From Trigonopsis variabilis (lineage: Eukaryota; Ascomycota; Trigonopsidomycetes; Trigonopsidales; Trigonopsidaceae), in assembly GCA_003707065.3 (NCBI GenBank), contig PPXM03000010.1, forward strand, positions 1 through 64,000: a DNA stretch of 64,000 nt, read 5' to 3'. Below, piece by piece: positions 46,385 through 58,742 of the stretch. The position numbers were made by a program, and so were the translations under genes. The number at the start of each line of letters is the position of its first letter. Position 1 is the first letter of the stretch. A model generated the notes under the pieces. It was not told the DNA's origin, searched no databases, and saw only the letters and a list, made by a program, of their open reading frames with translations.

Positions 46385-47725
46385 ATGATTAGGACAAGCC
46401 CAATCATTGGTCTGAGACTAACAAGACCTTTTTCAGGTCGCCTGATTAGATTCTATTCCTCAAACGGCAAAGAAGATTCTGAATCTTATGAGTTTCCTTA
46501 TTCAAACCTTCATCCTGAGCGCCATCCTTTTCAGCCCGCAGCTACCCAGATCCCTGCATCCTCTATGGCGAGAACTACGACCTGGTTAGAAGCTATGGCG
46601 GCAAGGAATTCAGGAGCTAATGATCCAGATCATGTATCCAAAAGATTACCCGATAGCCCTAAGATTTATGAGAGGAAAATGAGTGATTCTTATACCTCAG
46701 TATTGCTACCATTTTCGACCAACAAGTGGCTATTAGACTCTTATGTAAACTATGTCGGAAGGTTCCGAATCGGAAACATTTTTCAGGACCTTGACGCGCT
46801 GGCGGGCGTGATCGCCTACAAACATACGACACCTTATCGGCCGACTATCGTCACCGCGTCCGTTGACCGGGTTTATATGCTCAAGCGAATCAAAGCCGGT
46901 TCAGATATCCGTCTTTATGGTAATGTTACATGGACAGGCCGATCATCTATGGAGATCACTATCAAAGCTGCCTGCGAACCAGGGAATGATGTATTTTTAA
47001 CTGCAAACTTCACCTTCGTTGCTAGAAACCCCGCGACCAATCGAGCCTATCCTATCAACAAACTTGTTCCGCAAAATACTGAAGAAGAGAAAATTTTCCA
47101 TCAAGCTGCGGTCTTCAATGAAAACAAAAAAATGGCTTCTAAAGTATCGCTGACTGACAATCCACCTAACGAGGAAGAAAGTTCTCTTATCCATTCCATG
47201 TGGATCCAGTACCGGAACAGTTCTACTCGATCTTTACCGGAAGGTACTCAGTATATGGGTAAGACTGAAATCAAGAGCACAATGATGATGCAACCTCAAT
47301 ATCGAAACCGGCACTCTTACATGATCTTCGGAGGTTACCTTCTACGCCAAACTTTTGAATTGGCTTACTGCTGTGCGGCAGCTTTTTCGCACACTGTTCC
47401 TCGATTTGTCTCCCTTGACCAGACTACATTCAGGGCACCTGTCCCAGTGGGGAGCGTCCTCTATCTTACCGCGACAGTTGTCTATACTAATACGCATGGA
47501 TCGGGGACTCTTATCAAAGTACGAGTTGAAAGTATTGTCCGTGACATGGAGCATGATTCCAGAAAAGACTCAGGCACTTTTGATTATACTTATTTTGTGG
47601 ATGCATCAGGTCTCAAAGTCATTCCTCGCACCTACTCGGAGGCTATGGAATATCTCGATGGCCGTCGTCGTGCGTTAGCGGCTTCGAAATATGAACATGC
47701 TCCCGTCATTCTGGTTTCTGAGTAG
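46385..47725 (+). CDS. Mitochondrial acyl-CoA thioesterase (Acot9-like)
   Basis: Intronless, 446 residues with two hotdog domains. A basic leader (MIRTSPIIGLRLTRPFSGRL) fits mitochondrial import. The first hotdog spans about residues 120-230 (RFRIGNIFQDLDALAGVIAY, KAGSDIRLYGNVTWTGRSSM). The second spans about 285-420 (MIFGGYLLRQTFELAYCCAA, RFVSLDQTTFRAPVPVGSVL, with N-terminal helix and GxLxR). Family members hydrolyse acyl-CoA thioesters in mitochondria; chain-length preference is not deducible. Confidence 0.88.
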   Translation: MIRTSPIIGLRLTRPFSGRLIRFYSSNGKEDSESYEFPYSNLHPERHPFQPAATQIPASSMARTTTWLEAMAARNSGANDPDHVSKRLPDSPKIYERKMSDSYTSVLLPFSTNKWLLDSYVNYVGRFRIGNIFQDLDALAGVIAYKHTTPYRPTIVTASVDRVYMLKRIKAGSDIRLYGNVTWTGRSSMEITIKAACEPGNDVFLTANFTFVARNPATNRAYPINKLVPQNTEEEKIFHQAAVFNENKKMASKVSLTDNPPNEEESSLIHSMWIQYRNSSTRSLPEGTQYMGKTEIKSTMMMQPQYRNRHSYMIFGGYLLRQTFELAYCCAAAFSHTVPRFVSLDQTTFRAPVPVGSVLYLTATVVYTNTHGSGTLIKVRVESIVRDMEHDSRKDSGTFDYTYFVDASGLKVIPRTYSEAMEYLDGRRRALAASKYEHAPVILVSE

Positions 47726-47834
47726 TTGATTGGTTTCTTTGTTTACTACCTAATAGCTTTAGGCTGACCTTCGAACAAGAATGTACAGTTCTACCTCGAT
47801 CAAATAGTGATTATCTCTATTTAGTCTGATATTC

Positions 47835-49754
47835 TCAGGTGCTTCTGCCTGCTGTAAGCGGGTCCATATCATGTAGCTCAAAAGCTTGCCCATGCCCATT
47901 TTTAGGCCGTTGGGAATCCTCATCCGAGGAATCGTCGTAGAACTCCTCCAATTCGGCCGCATCTCGTTCCAGATCAGGTTGGACTGCATAGCCTCTCTGT
48001 CCGGAAAGCCTATCTCGAAGTTCTCCAAGCCCAGTAGCTGCTCCTAGACCTCTGTTCTTGCGTATACGACCGATTGTTATCCAGAGAATAGCAACCACCA
48101 GGCCGATAAAGAGAACAATTATGAGCACGCTTCCGACAGAGGTCCTTGATATTTCCTTCTCGTTCTCCTCCAAGGTCTCTTTGTCTTCATTCGAGAGCTT
48201 ATCTCCATTAGTACTGTTGTCCTTATCGGCATCGTCGTCACCCTTATTACCACTTTCATCACCGTCTTGGGGAAGTACAGTAGTAAAATTCTTAGCTGCG
48301 AAGCGCGAGAAAAGTGCAAGAGAACGAACAGGAAAGTCTGAAGGCAACATATGAGAGGCGTCATGCATAACCACATAAGTTAAATTTCGTTCCGTCCAAT
48401 AATGACCAATCTTTTCATCTTCGAAATAGAAGGGAGACTCATTTCCTTGGATACCTTTTTCTCCATTCCATTCAAGATTCTCCAGTATGTCTCGGTTACC
48501 TCTTTCATTACAGATGAAATCCTGATCGCCGTTGAAGAGGAGAATGGGAACTTCCGAGACAATATCAGAAATATATTCTACAGCAGGAGGAGAGTTAGGG
48601 TATCTAAGGTAACGACCGACAGCCCCGGAACACTCATGCCAAGTGTCTTGTTTTGCTGAGGCATGAAGAGCATCAATCACGTCTTGACGACCTAAATAGC
48701 TCGAGACATAACCAAGATCGGCGGGCCAGTTAGCTCCGCAAGAAGGGTAAGAATCTTTCAAGCGTATATCATACATATTAGTGCACCGTTCATTCAGAGG
48801 AGTCCTTTCACTATAGTCTTCATCTAGAGAAATATCCATTACAGCCATCACAATTGGTTCACAGGCCTCGATATGAATTGCCTTCGCGTTATTGGGGTCT
48901 TCCAGGGCTTCAATACAAGCCCTGTGAAGGCGCTGAACAGCCCTGAAATGTTTTGTTCCCTCCGTCAAAAGACCTCGGTCCAAAGCAAACGGGAGATAAG
49001 ACAGATACTGAATAGGGGGATTAATCCAACCATTTCCAATCATGATACCTTTCAGTGGAAAAGGATTCTCTGTGTGATTTAAATTATAATCCATAATACC
49101 CTTGGCAAGATAAGGTAAATATTGACCGGCAAAAGACTCCCCGGCAAGAAATAACTCCCCGAAGAATATCTCAGGAAACGTATTCGAATATAACTCCAAA
49201 AAAGCAACCAATTCCTGAGTAGATTGCTCCAAAGAGTTCACATAACCATCAATATCTGAGTAGCTAAATCCAGTTCCGACTGGCTGGTCAACTACAAACA
49301 AGTTAGTCTCAGGGATAATAGCAAGTCATACTAAACAAAAGATTCCCCTTCATATGCCAGGATCCACCGTTATTCACCAAAGATTCATCTCGATTAATCC
49401 GATAAGGTCCAATTTCTAGAAACATGCCGTCCATCGATGAACAGCCGGGCCCACCATTGAGCCAAAGTACCTATGAGTTAAGTCAATAGGTCCAGCAATC
49501 TTACAGTTCGATTTCTATCCTCTTCTTTATCTGCTTCAACATTAATAAAGAAGATATTCCCATTATGGGCTTCATCAACTTTGATATATCTGTCTGTTAT
49601 TCTATTGCTCCGTCCGCTTGGGAGGCTATTCTTACCCAGAATAGATCGTAGCGTTTCTTGTGTCTTCCGATAACCCTGGAAGTCCTTCTACTAGAAAATC
49701 AGTTCGATTTAGCCCAAGTACTTGGCTTATCAGAGCCAGTATTATGACAAACAT
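47835..49754 (-). CDS. KEX1: Kex1 carboxypeptidase (Golgi serine carboxypeptidase)
   Basis: Type I membrane serine carboxypeptidase of the trans-Golgi that trims C-terminal Lys/Arg after Kex2 cleavage. Four exons: signal peptide [14 protein letters not shown] with LPG following, [40 protein letters not shown], then a long exon starting [12 protein letters not shown]. Catalytic Ser lies in [17 protein letters not shown], Asp in [12 protein letters not shown] and His in [13 protein letters not shown] transmembrane helix ([20 protein letters not shown]) near the C-terminus is followed by an acidic cytosolic tail, the Kex1 arrangement. Introns are 34-44 nt. Confidence 0.95.
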
Positions 49755-49955
49755 GCCCTAAGAGATGTCGTCTCGTTAAGCCTAATTCCATTCCTGGCAC
49801 CTTTCTTCACACCTTGAAACGGCAACGCAACCAATAGCAGCTACAAGAAATGATTCCATAATTTGAATGTCGTGATTAATATTATCAGTAATCATACGTA
49901 AATACTATCCACAGTCGAGTTCGGCTGATCATTAAATCCGTTCCGTTATAATACA

Positions 49956-52499
49956 TTACAAAAACTCCACAACTGCTTCCTCGCTCTCCTTAGCCTTATG
50001 GGTGGTCGTTCCCCAGCTTTGACCTCTTTGAACATCTTTTAAAACTGGTCTTGACGTCGACGCATCCTCCCATTCGGTAGATAGCGCTCCTGGAGAAGAT
50101 AAGGCAACTCCTATGTCATCATCGGTTTCGCCAGTTTCGTTCTTATTTTTTGGCCGCCAGACTCTATCTCCGTCTTCTTGAGACGCTTCGAAATAATCTT
50201 CACTTTCTAATGAATCGCTTGGATAGGAGGCAGATTCTAGATTATCGCCCAATGACTGAGACCTAGTATGGCTGAGAATATACGAGCTTCGGCTCGGGCT
50301 CGGACTCGCGCCAACTGCGCTGCTCGAACTCACGCTTTTCGACTGCCGATGCAGAGATCCACTATGTATCGTAGACCGACTACCTGAAGAAGTATACGAG
50401 CCAATCGATAGATTGTCGCTCATTTCGTCTTCCTCTATATGAGCATACAATGTGCTTTGATGGGATCGACTAGGCGGTACTATTGAAGATCGTGGTGTTA
50501 AAATAGCAGATCGTGTACCAGACATATTCACGAATTGACCCGAGTGCTCTCTGGACGAACCTGATTCATCATCATCGTCTACTAAGCGCAGACTAAAAAT
50601 CTCATTCGTAGCAATTGATGCGAGACTATTCAACGAAGACCGCTCTTGTGTTGTCCCTGTCTGTCTCCACGACTTCCTGGTTTGCCCATATCCGGGAGGG
50701 CCGTCTTGATCTCCATCTCGGGATTTATTTTCTCTAGTTAAGGCTGCGATGTCACCAGATGAACTGATATAACCTGTTCCATATAATCCAGATAAACGAG
50801 AACCAGGAATAGGGTGAGTAAGTAGCTCCAAATGCCCATCGTCGTCAACTTTAAATGCATTTATAGAAGACAGACTGCGCGGATTCTCATATTTCTTTTC
50901 GAGATCTCCAGAAGCCAAAATTTCAGGATCGATAGGATCAGTAGGATTTGAAATAGAGGGAGTCTTTCCGTGGCTAGGAGAACCTGTTAAGGACCTGTGT
51001 CTGCGACGACAGCAAAGAAAAGCCAGGATCGCCAATATGCTCAATACAACAAGTGGAATTACAACTCCACAAGCAATCGCAGCTGTCTTATTACTATGGG
51101 ATTTCGTTTTACTCGCAGTAGCAGTCGCAAGGGTGTTAGAAGCTGAAGTGTAGGCCGTAGGTGAACTTGTAACAGCTGTGGATATGGGCATTGATGTAGA
51201 AGTAGATAGAAGCGACGATGAAGCGGACAAGGAACGTTCAATGCCTTTAACAGAAAACGATTCTGACTGTGTTAGAGTGCCTTTGCTAGCAGTCAGCGAA
51301 ATCTCTCCCTCACTGAAGTCATTTGGAACAGTGCCGGAAAACTTGTTGTTATCGGAATCAAAGGACAGCCAATCAGACATGTTTGAAGGTTCATATGACG
51401 CAGTCAGAGAGGAGCCAGTCGCAAGATAGGTGGAATTGATCGTGAAGTTGAACGATTGCCCTTTGGTGATATTGAGATTAGGAATCGTGTTTAGGAAGAG
51501 CCTATTGCTCTGTATATCCACATCAATATAGAAATAAAGTGAATCCCCGTAATAGTCTTCGATCTTGATCTGAACAGTTTGATTATTAGAAGAAGAAGAA
51601 GGAGTACCTGAGATCGTATTATTGGATGTGTGAAAGGAAAGCCAGTCACTAGCATTTGATGACACTGAAGAGATGTTTTCCATTCCAGCCAATTCTCCAT
51701 CCAAGAAAATGTTTCCAAAGGGGACATCGAACTCAAAAAATGTACCGACAGAAGCATTAGCTTGGAAGTTGGTAGTATTAGCAGAGAACTGATGGTAGCC
51801 GAGAAGGATATAGAATGTTTCGCTTGCACCTGAATAGCCGGCGAAGTCACTCGCAGATAGCAGGAATCCAAAGGATTGTGCTGGAGCTATATCTGATCGG
51901 ACAGTAGGAGTTGTGCCAGAGAAAATCAAGGCCTCAGGATCAAAAGTTATCCAATTAGGCAAGGGGGAGTGATTCTCAGATAAACCATAATAAGCCTGAA
52001 TTCCATTTTCAGACTTGTCCGCGAAAGTGTAATGAGAGAACTGGATGCTAAAGTGCTGCCCAGGCTTCATCACTAGACCATTGGCGCCATTAGTGGAATT
52101 ATAGGAAGATAGTTGAGATGTTAATGTCATATTGATAGTTGGAGAGTCCAGACTAGACAGAAGAATGGAACCCGAAGACGTGGCATTTCCTTCGGCGTCG
52201 GAGGCCACAATGATAAAATCAAAAGATTCTGTACTATCACCATTGGAGATGCTTTCTGGAGCTTCACCAGATATTTCCATTGTCGTGTTATCAAAAGATA
52301 ACCATGACGGTAGGTCCTCCATCGTATAAAATACATCTCCTATGGAGCTCTCAAAGGTATTCCCTAGGACTTGATAATTATAACTTTGTCCGGTCTTTGC
52401 TACCGGAGGTATCTGAGATGCGAAGGAATATGATAGTTCAGGCATTCCATAAACCTGTCTTAGACCTAAAAAAAAATGCAGAAGGATAAAAGCTAGCAT
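49956..52499 (-). CDS. AXL2: Axl2/Bud10-like cadherin-fold membrane protein
   Basis: Intronless, 847 residues. Signal peptide MLAFILLHFFLGLRQVYG, then four dystroglycan/cadherin-like (CADG) repeats, each with the PSWLSFDNTTMEISG-type motif (also PNWITFDPEALIFSGTTP, SDWLSFHTSNNTISGTP, SDWLSFDSDNNKFSGTVP). A Ser/Thr-rich stem follows, one transmembrane helix near residues 470-495 (CGVVIPLVVLSILAILAFLC) and a long polar cytoplasmic tail. In yeast Axl2 marks axial bud sites and interacts with septins. Many NxT/S sites suggest heavy N-glycosylation. Confidence 0.88.
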   Translation of the reverse strand: MLAFILLHFFLGLRQVYGMPELSYSFASQIPPVAKTGQSYNYQVLGNTFESSIGDVFYTMEDLPSWLSFDNTTMEISGEAPESISNGDSTESFDFIIVASDAEGNATSSGSILLSSLDSPTINMTLTSQLSSYNSTNGANGLVMKPGQHFSIQFSHYTFADKSENGIQAYYGLSENHSPLPNWITFDPEALIFSGTTPTVRSDIAPAQSFGFLLSASDFAGYSGASETFYILLGYHQFSANTTNFQANASVGTFFEFDVPFGNIFLDGELAGMENISSVSSNASDWLSFHTSNNTISGTPSSSSNNQTVQIKIEDYYGDSLYFYIDVDIQSNRLFLNTIPNLNITKGQSFNFTINSTYLATGSSLTASYEPSNMSDWLSFDSDNNKFSGTVPNDFSEGEISLTASKGTLTQSESFSVKGIERSLSASSSLLSTSTSMPISTAVTSSPTAYTSASNTLATATASKTKSHSNKTAAIACGVVIPLVVLSILAILAFLCCRRRHRSLTGSPSHGKTPSISNPTDPIDPEILASGDLEKKYENPRSLSSINAFKVDDDGHLELLTHPIPGSRLSGLYGTGYISSSGDIAALTRENKSRDGDQDGPPGYGQTRKSWRQTGTTQERSSLNSLASIATNEIFSLRLVDDDDESGSSREHSGQFVNMSGTRSAILTPRSSIVPPSRSHQSTLYAHIEEDEMSDNLSIGSYTSSGSRSTIHSGSLHRQSKSVSSSSAVGASPSPSRSSYILSHTRSQSLGDNLESASYPSDSLESEDYFEASQEDGDRVWRPKNKNETGETDDDIGVALSSPGALSTEWEDASTSRPVLKDVQRGQSWGTTTHKAKESEEAVVEFL

Positions 52500-53566
52500 T
52501 GAAACTGATTATTAAATTAAAAATTCACTAGTGCACTGCTCACCTAAGTAATTAAGCCTTCGTCAATGTAAATGAGTGATAAAGAAAGAATAGCCTTGTT
52601 TTGTCGAAGCGAGGCTAAGTAGATTGACAACAGCCTGGGAAAAGAGCGACGGAATGCTTAGAGAAATGAAATTACCGGATGAGGAGACCTGGATGAGGAG
52701 ACACCAAGATGAAAGGATAAAGTAGAAGTTGAGAAGTGTATATTGTCTATGGGGTTAACCAATCATCGAGGCAAATGGAGCCCCTTAATTGATGTGTTTT
52801 CCTATTTAGTCAATAAGACGTTAACTCATTCAACAATTGGGTATCCCTCGCTTGAGCCGCAAAAGTGTAACAGTTTCCTTTTTAGACGTTGACTCTCATC
52901 GTCTTTCCCCTTCAGGCAGTAAAGAATGCCGTTCTAGGCAATTGCTTGTGATCAGGGCAGTCCTCCACGCGCGCTAGGAGCGGCTCGCGCATATCATTCT
53001 CTTTATTTCTTCTTTCATGAATATCTCTACTTTTTGGTATGTATTTAATGGATCACATCTATGGTTTCTTTTTCAGGTTATTATGAAAATCTTCAATAAT
53101 ACTGAGAGCTTTTGTCGAGAAGCTTCTCAGGGCCTATTTCGGGCGCTCTTCTTGCGAAGAGCTTGAGCTTCAATATCACATGTATTTCGCGTTTTTCTCG
53201 AACGACCTTGATGGAGACCCCTGGCCAAAGTATGATGTAGCTTTGAGTATTTTATGCACTTATGCGAAATCACTATGTCGCGAAGGAGACGCGACTCGGC
53301 CAACCAAAATTCTTTGGCAGGGGCAACACGGCGTAGCTCTTCCTTATTGATTCTTACACAGTCATATAGTTTGTCCCTCACATTTATGACTACAAAACCG
53401 TTAACAAGTTAACTTTAAGGGCACCTTTTCCGGATAGTGCTCTGAGCTTCTCTCAATAATCTACACAATTCAGAGTTCTTCCATTTAACCTTATATTGAG
53501 CAGTGCAGACTTACTAAAATTCGGCACTTGAAATTAATCCCTGTGTGGTTCTCGCTTTATCAGTTA
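52500..53566. promoter_or_regulatory. AXL2-like upstream region
   Basis: A 1-kb region between two tandem minus-strand genes. I see no supportable gene; a minus-strand frame at 53127-53381 is basic, low in complexity and unconserved. Confidence 0.4.
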
Positions 53567-55817
53567 TTAATACAGAAGAATCGATAAAAATGTCACACCT
53601 GCACATATAACAAGGAATGTTGTTGGTAAAAAAATAGCTTGATGGAGATAAGGAGGAGAACTTTGTCGCATAGAAAAAAGGATGAGAGCCAAGGCTGCTA
53701 AAATGACTGCAAAAACCACCCCAACAAGAGCAGTAACTCTAATAGCTGAAGTATCAATCCCTGCAAACAAAATTCCTCCAATAACACTTAGAAGTAGAAA
53801 TCCGATACTTAAACATGAAGCATACAAAAAAGTCAAAATCTGATCCTCTATCAATATTCTTTTCTGCGTCGCGGAGCCATCATAGTCATAATAAATATCA
53901 TCTAGATCGCTATCTGCGTCCGCGTCATCATTCTCCCAATCAAGATATCCTCGTCTCTTGATTCCGGGGTGCTTCCAAAGCCACTGTTGGACTCGATTTT
54001 CAGTCTCTGTAACTCCCTTCTTGACACTCTTTGCTAGACCAAATATCTTGCTCACCTGGCTGTCTGACCAGAAACCGCCGGAGTCGTCCACATCGACCAC
54101 AAAACTTTCGTCACCATCATCTTCTGGGTTATCAAACTCATTCCAATATCGTACTTCGGGCCGTCCATTCATAAGCGAGACCGTTTGGGAGGGAGTAGAA
54201 GAATACCCACTATCCTGTGTATCATTTACATTCAAATAAGTTCCACAGTACCCATTTCCTTGTTCTCCTGTTCCATTCTTCAGCGACAATCTAGACTGTT
54301 GGCGTGACATTACTCTTCGAGGTTTCTCAGTGGGTCTGGGTTTCTTCAGAATACCTTTTTTCAATAGATTCATCCAAGCCGGAGGTGTCACCAGTGACTC
54401 AGGATAAAACAATGCTACACAATGGCTAAAAAGAGAAAAAGTAGGGACCTCGTAAACTAGATGCGACCTCGAAAAGTCTTTTAACCATTCTGGTTCAGTA
54501 TCTCGCCATTTAATCTGCAAAATAGAGAAAGAAAATAAAGTTGCATCACTAGATATGAAATTTTCAAGCCACTTTGTTTGATCACTTGACAATTTCTGCA
54601 GTCGCACATTACTATCCAGAGACGCCCAGACAGATCCTGTAGATTCTTCTGATTCAAGCCGGATACGATTGAAATACGACTTTGCGACCGGTATCACATT
54701 CCGTTTGCCAACCCAACCCAGAGCGATCTTTGCAACAGTAGATAGCGAGTCAAAATCGGCACTATTGGTCTGATGCGTCAAAAGTTTAAGACTTAAATCT
54801 CGATCAAGCTTCGTGTTAGCATACTGCCGAATGCCACCAACAGGGGCGATAAGAACGATATCATCTGGACTATCTTCTTCCCATAACATTTCTCCGGGAG
54901 AGGTTCCACTTTCAACCGCATAGAACTTTTTAGGGTCATCCAAGTAGATAGAATAGACATCTTCCGATAACCTTGTATCTTCTGATAATAACATCAGATG
55001 TTGTAAGAGAGATATCTGTGTTTCAACAAAATTGTCAGGGTGGACCCAGAATGTGCATGATCCCGCAGCAGGGGACGCTATTAGTTCACAGTCGAAGATA
55101 GCAGAGGGAGAGGTGATATTATCTCGTGTTGGAGAAGAAGAAGATATCATTAAAGATTCCGGGGACCTAATAGTGTTATATAATGCAGATATCTCGAGAA
55201 TATAGGGTGTGAAGTCTTTATGAAGAAATGATTTCTGTCCTTCTAAGATCGGACCAAAGCGTTGCCTCAATGACGAGGATTTCGACCATTTCTCATATTT
55301 CTTGACTAGCTTGCGGAATCCTTAAAAAATTAGACGAAATGGAAAAATATAAAATAATACCTGTATGTTGGACTCGTATAAATCTAGACAAACTCTTGAT
55401 GTCATTTGCGACTCTATACCGTTTAGCACTAGTAAGCAACAGAGGCTAACCTATCAACATCATTATTTAGTTTCCAGAAAGAATGTTGACGCTTCCTGGA
55501 AGAAGTATTCGATTCTGACTCTGAGAGCTTCGAGTATTCATTGACCTGTCGTAAACAGTCTCGTAGTCTCCAGTCTATCTCTCCAACCTTTGACACTACA
55601 AATAGATTGATCTCCATGATATCAGTATGGTTTTTGCATGAATATGACTTACCAGGTCATACTGTTCCACAAGCGCTTCGAGAACTTTGTCTTCTCCGTC
55701 AGCTGGAGCTTTGGGAGAAGTCATCCATTTGATCACCTTTTTGACTTCATTGTAATCTAGATCATGAGATCGCCATTCTGGTACCGAAATAGCTCCAAGT
55801 TCATCTCCGTACTTCAT
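53567..55817 (-). CDS. VTC5: SPX-domain vacuolar membrane protein, Vtc5-like
   Basis: The N-terminal SPX domain, a sensor of inositol pyrophosphates, opens MKYGDELGAISVPEWRSHDL, followed by DYNEVKKVIKWM and, after small introns, GEIDWRLRDCLRQVNEY and FRKLVKKYEKWSKSSSLRQR. A long central region, a polar linker (GYLDWENDDADADSDLDD) and three C-terminal transmembrane helices of DUF202 type (FLYASCLSIGFLLLSVIGGI..) follow. SPX plus DUF202 is the Vtc layout; I see no obvious polyphosphate-polymerase active site, which fits an accessory subunit (Vtc5) rather than Vtc4. About 730 residues. Confidence 0.7.
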
Positions 55818-56444
55818 GCTCTTCTTTCTATCTCTTCTTCCTCTAATGTACGAGCCTCCAAAAGGTTTTAGGGAGACATTACTCTACGCCGTTACTACCT
55901 TCAGCCTCAGTTGTCACTCTTTCTGTCTTCATCCCTCTATTCTAAGCGGCTCAGTCTTTTTTATTTTTTTTTTATTTTTGAAATATAGTTCAAATTGACT
56001 TCTTTCATAATTGCCTTGAATGACTTGACTGATCTGCGCAGATTAGCGACTCTCAACCTCCATGTTAGAATGAGACGCAGCTTATCCGGTCTATAAATAT
56101 CCATGCTAGAAACATTCTAAGCTGCATGGACCAGATTCAGCTTAGTTAGCATCTCATTAGGAATACTTATTGTTACTTTGCCTCTTCTTTCAGCTGCTGA
56201 TACAGTCAAAATGTGCGATATGGGTGCAATTCTGTTGTTTCATTGGTACAGCCGTAGAGTCTGGTGTATCTTGAACTCCCAAAGTAGAAAGTTGTGCAAA
56301 AATTTATGCTTCTTCGGGTAGTTCGCTGAATTATAACTCCTCTTTTTCATCACTACGCCGAAATCTTTCGGATCCTTTCTTGTTGACTCTCTTGTTGATA
56401 TAAAGCATTCATTCATATAGTACATATCTTCAAAAATCAACGCC
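55818..56444. promoter_or_regulatory. Intergenic region upstream of VTC5-like
   Basis: 630 bp, with a T-rich run near 55962-55978 and an imperfect hairpin near 56099-56132 (TCCATGCTAGAA / TTCTAAGCTGCATGGA). No gene was seen. Confidence 0.4.
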
Positions 56445-58742
56445 TCAACCTTCTGACTGTCGCTTTGAAGTCAACTTCGTTTCTTTTTCGTCATATTCGA
56501 TTGCTCCTTCGTAACCTAATTGAATTTTTCTAGCAATAGGTGTAATCGCATTTGCAGCTTGCTCAAGCACGTGCAACACCCGTTGTCGTAATGGTTCATA
56601 CCCACAATCTACTTCAAAGCGATCATAGGAGACATATGCTCTTTTTCCATTTATCGCAATCTCAACATCGTAGCGACCACGTTCAGCACTGGCTTCAACA
56701 GCGTCACCAAATTGGGCGACCAGAAAAGCCCGAATTCTTTCCTTCTTTTCTTCTCGATCACAAGATCCACTGAAGGGACTGCTATGGGAGTGATCGCACA
56801 TGGTAGATGACAACTTTACCGACGTAGGCGATGAATCGACTGATAAAAGGATAGCCAGAACCGAGTCAGCTATCGTATCATTAATCATATTCCCTGACCA
56901 TTCAATTGTGGCCATTCCATTCTTGTGCGTGACTGTGATCGCATCCATAATCACCAGCTTAGATTCACTTATTTGCTTCACTATCCCAAACATTTGCTCC
57001 AAATGGAATTTAATCAATGATATGGATCCATCGACACGAATAGACTGTCGTTCGATAATAGTACTCGTAGGAAGGTCAGTGTATTCTTTGAGATCGTCAG
57101 AAGAGACAATCTTCAATTGAAAATCTTTTTGAACAACAATGCCTGAAATTATTCCAGAATTGACGGGGGTCTTTTCGGCTAAGGCGCCTAACGTTCTGGC
57201 GATCTTAATACTTTTGAAAGGAAGTTGTACCTCTTCACAATTTCTAGGGTTAAAGACTTTTACCTCTCTGGTGGTATTTTTCCGATGATGGTATTTGCTC
57301 AATAAAGCACTCTTTAGTCGACCCATATTAATCGAATCACCGTGGACAAGGATAATAAATGAAGGATTGACCATCTCTATGAATTCTGAGTTCTGGGCAT
57401 AATCCACATGGGCTGCAAAGGAAATTTCCTCCACCATACATCGTCTTGGAATCATACTAGAGCTATTGGCAGCAGATGGGATCTCGGAAGGTTCGTTCAC
57501 AATAGCTTTCGCCATCGTTCCCTCAACAGAGTAACCCGTGATCAACAAGGTATTTTTGGCATCTGGGCACCATCGTTCTAAAAGCTCTCTTGAGAATCCA
57601 TTTTGAAGCATTCCTGGGCTCGCCAACATAACACATGGCCCGATATCGTCGAAGCGATCGACATTTCTCAAGTTCTTGATGTAACGGAATTGGAACGGAT
57701 TAGACTGATGATCTCTCATCCTTTTCCGAAGGTTTGGATTCATCATATTTACATAAGTTTGATATACAGCTAGGCATTTTCTGGCCAGACTTGAAGCATA
57801 GTAGATATTGATCCCTTCAAGCTCTGGATGAGAGGCCCAGTAATCGTCGAGGATGAGAAGCAATTCTTGAGCATTTCCAAGAGCGAAAACAGGAAGGAGA
57901 ACGCGTCCTCCTTTGAGAACAGTCTGTTCTATGATAGATGTCAACCGATGTTCCTTTTCAAGCCGAGGAAGATGGGTACTTGTTCCGTAAGTAGACTCAG
58001 AAATCAAAATATCCGGACGATTAGGAGGAACTTCAGCTGGACTAAGATGACGATTTTCTTCCCGCGAGTAGTCGCCGGTGAAAAGAAATTTCGCATTTCC
58101 AATTTCCACAAAGTACATGGCAGCACCAAGAACGTGACCAGCATGATAAGCCGTGAATCTAATGCCATTGATTTCAATTAAGGAGTGATAGTCGATCACT
58201 TCTATTTTGTCGAAGCAGGCAGCCAAATCTTCATCTGTGTACAAAGGGGTACTTCCTGTGCCAGAAGCATTACCAACTCTGACGTAGTCACTCAATAACC
58301 AGCGAATAATGGCTTTTGTAGGATGTGTCATAAAGACGCGACCTTTAAAATCTGTATGTTGCATGACATATGGTAAGGAAGCCACATGGTCGACGTGAAA
58401 ACTGAAGAATTAATGATAGCCCTTCTTCAAACGGTTACATACTGGCTAATTAAGAGCACATCAACAGTTGATAAATCATATTCATCATAGAAGGGAAGAC
58501 TCGCAATTCCTGAATAAGCAGGATGAGCTCCTGCATCAAGCTGAGGTATTAGAGACTGCATATTTCTTTACATACCATCACAGTTTTACCTTTATAGCTG
58601 ACAATATGGCAACTCCTCCCAACCTCATTCCCTCCTCCTAGCGCAACGAACGATAGGATATCATCGTCATCAACCTCCAATTAGCTTCAAGCTCAATAAC
58701 GATTCTCACCGGGACTTCTTCCGCTTCACGTTTATTGGCCAT
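56445..58742 (-). CDS. YSH1: Cleavage/polyadenylation endonuclease Ysh1 (CPSF-73)
   Basis: Metallo-beta-lactamase/beta-CASP endonuclease that cuts pre-mRNA before poly(A) addition. Exon 1, [11 protein letters not shown], is joined by a 35-nt intron to [20 protein letters not shown], then [11 protein letters not shown], and across a 42-nt intron to [15 protein letters not shown], which contains the zinc-binding HxHxDH. Further motifs are [59 protein letters not shown] and [16 protein letters not shown]. The C-terminal CPSF73 domain runs to 56445. Catalytic residues appear intact. Confidence 0.97.
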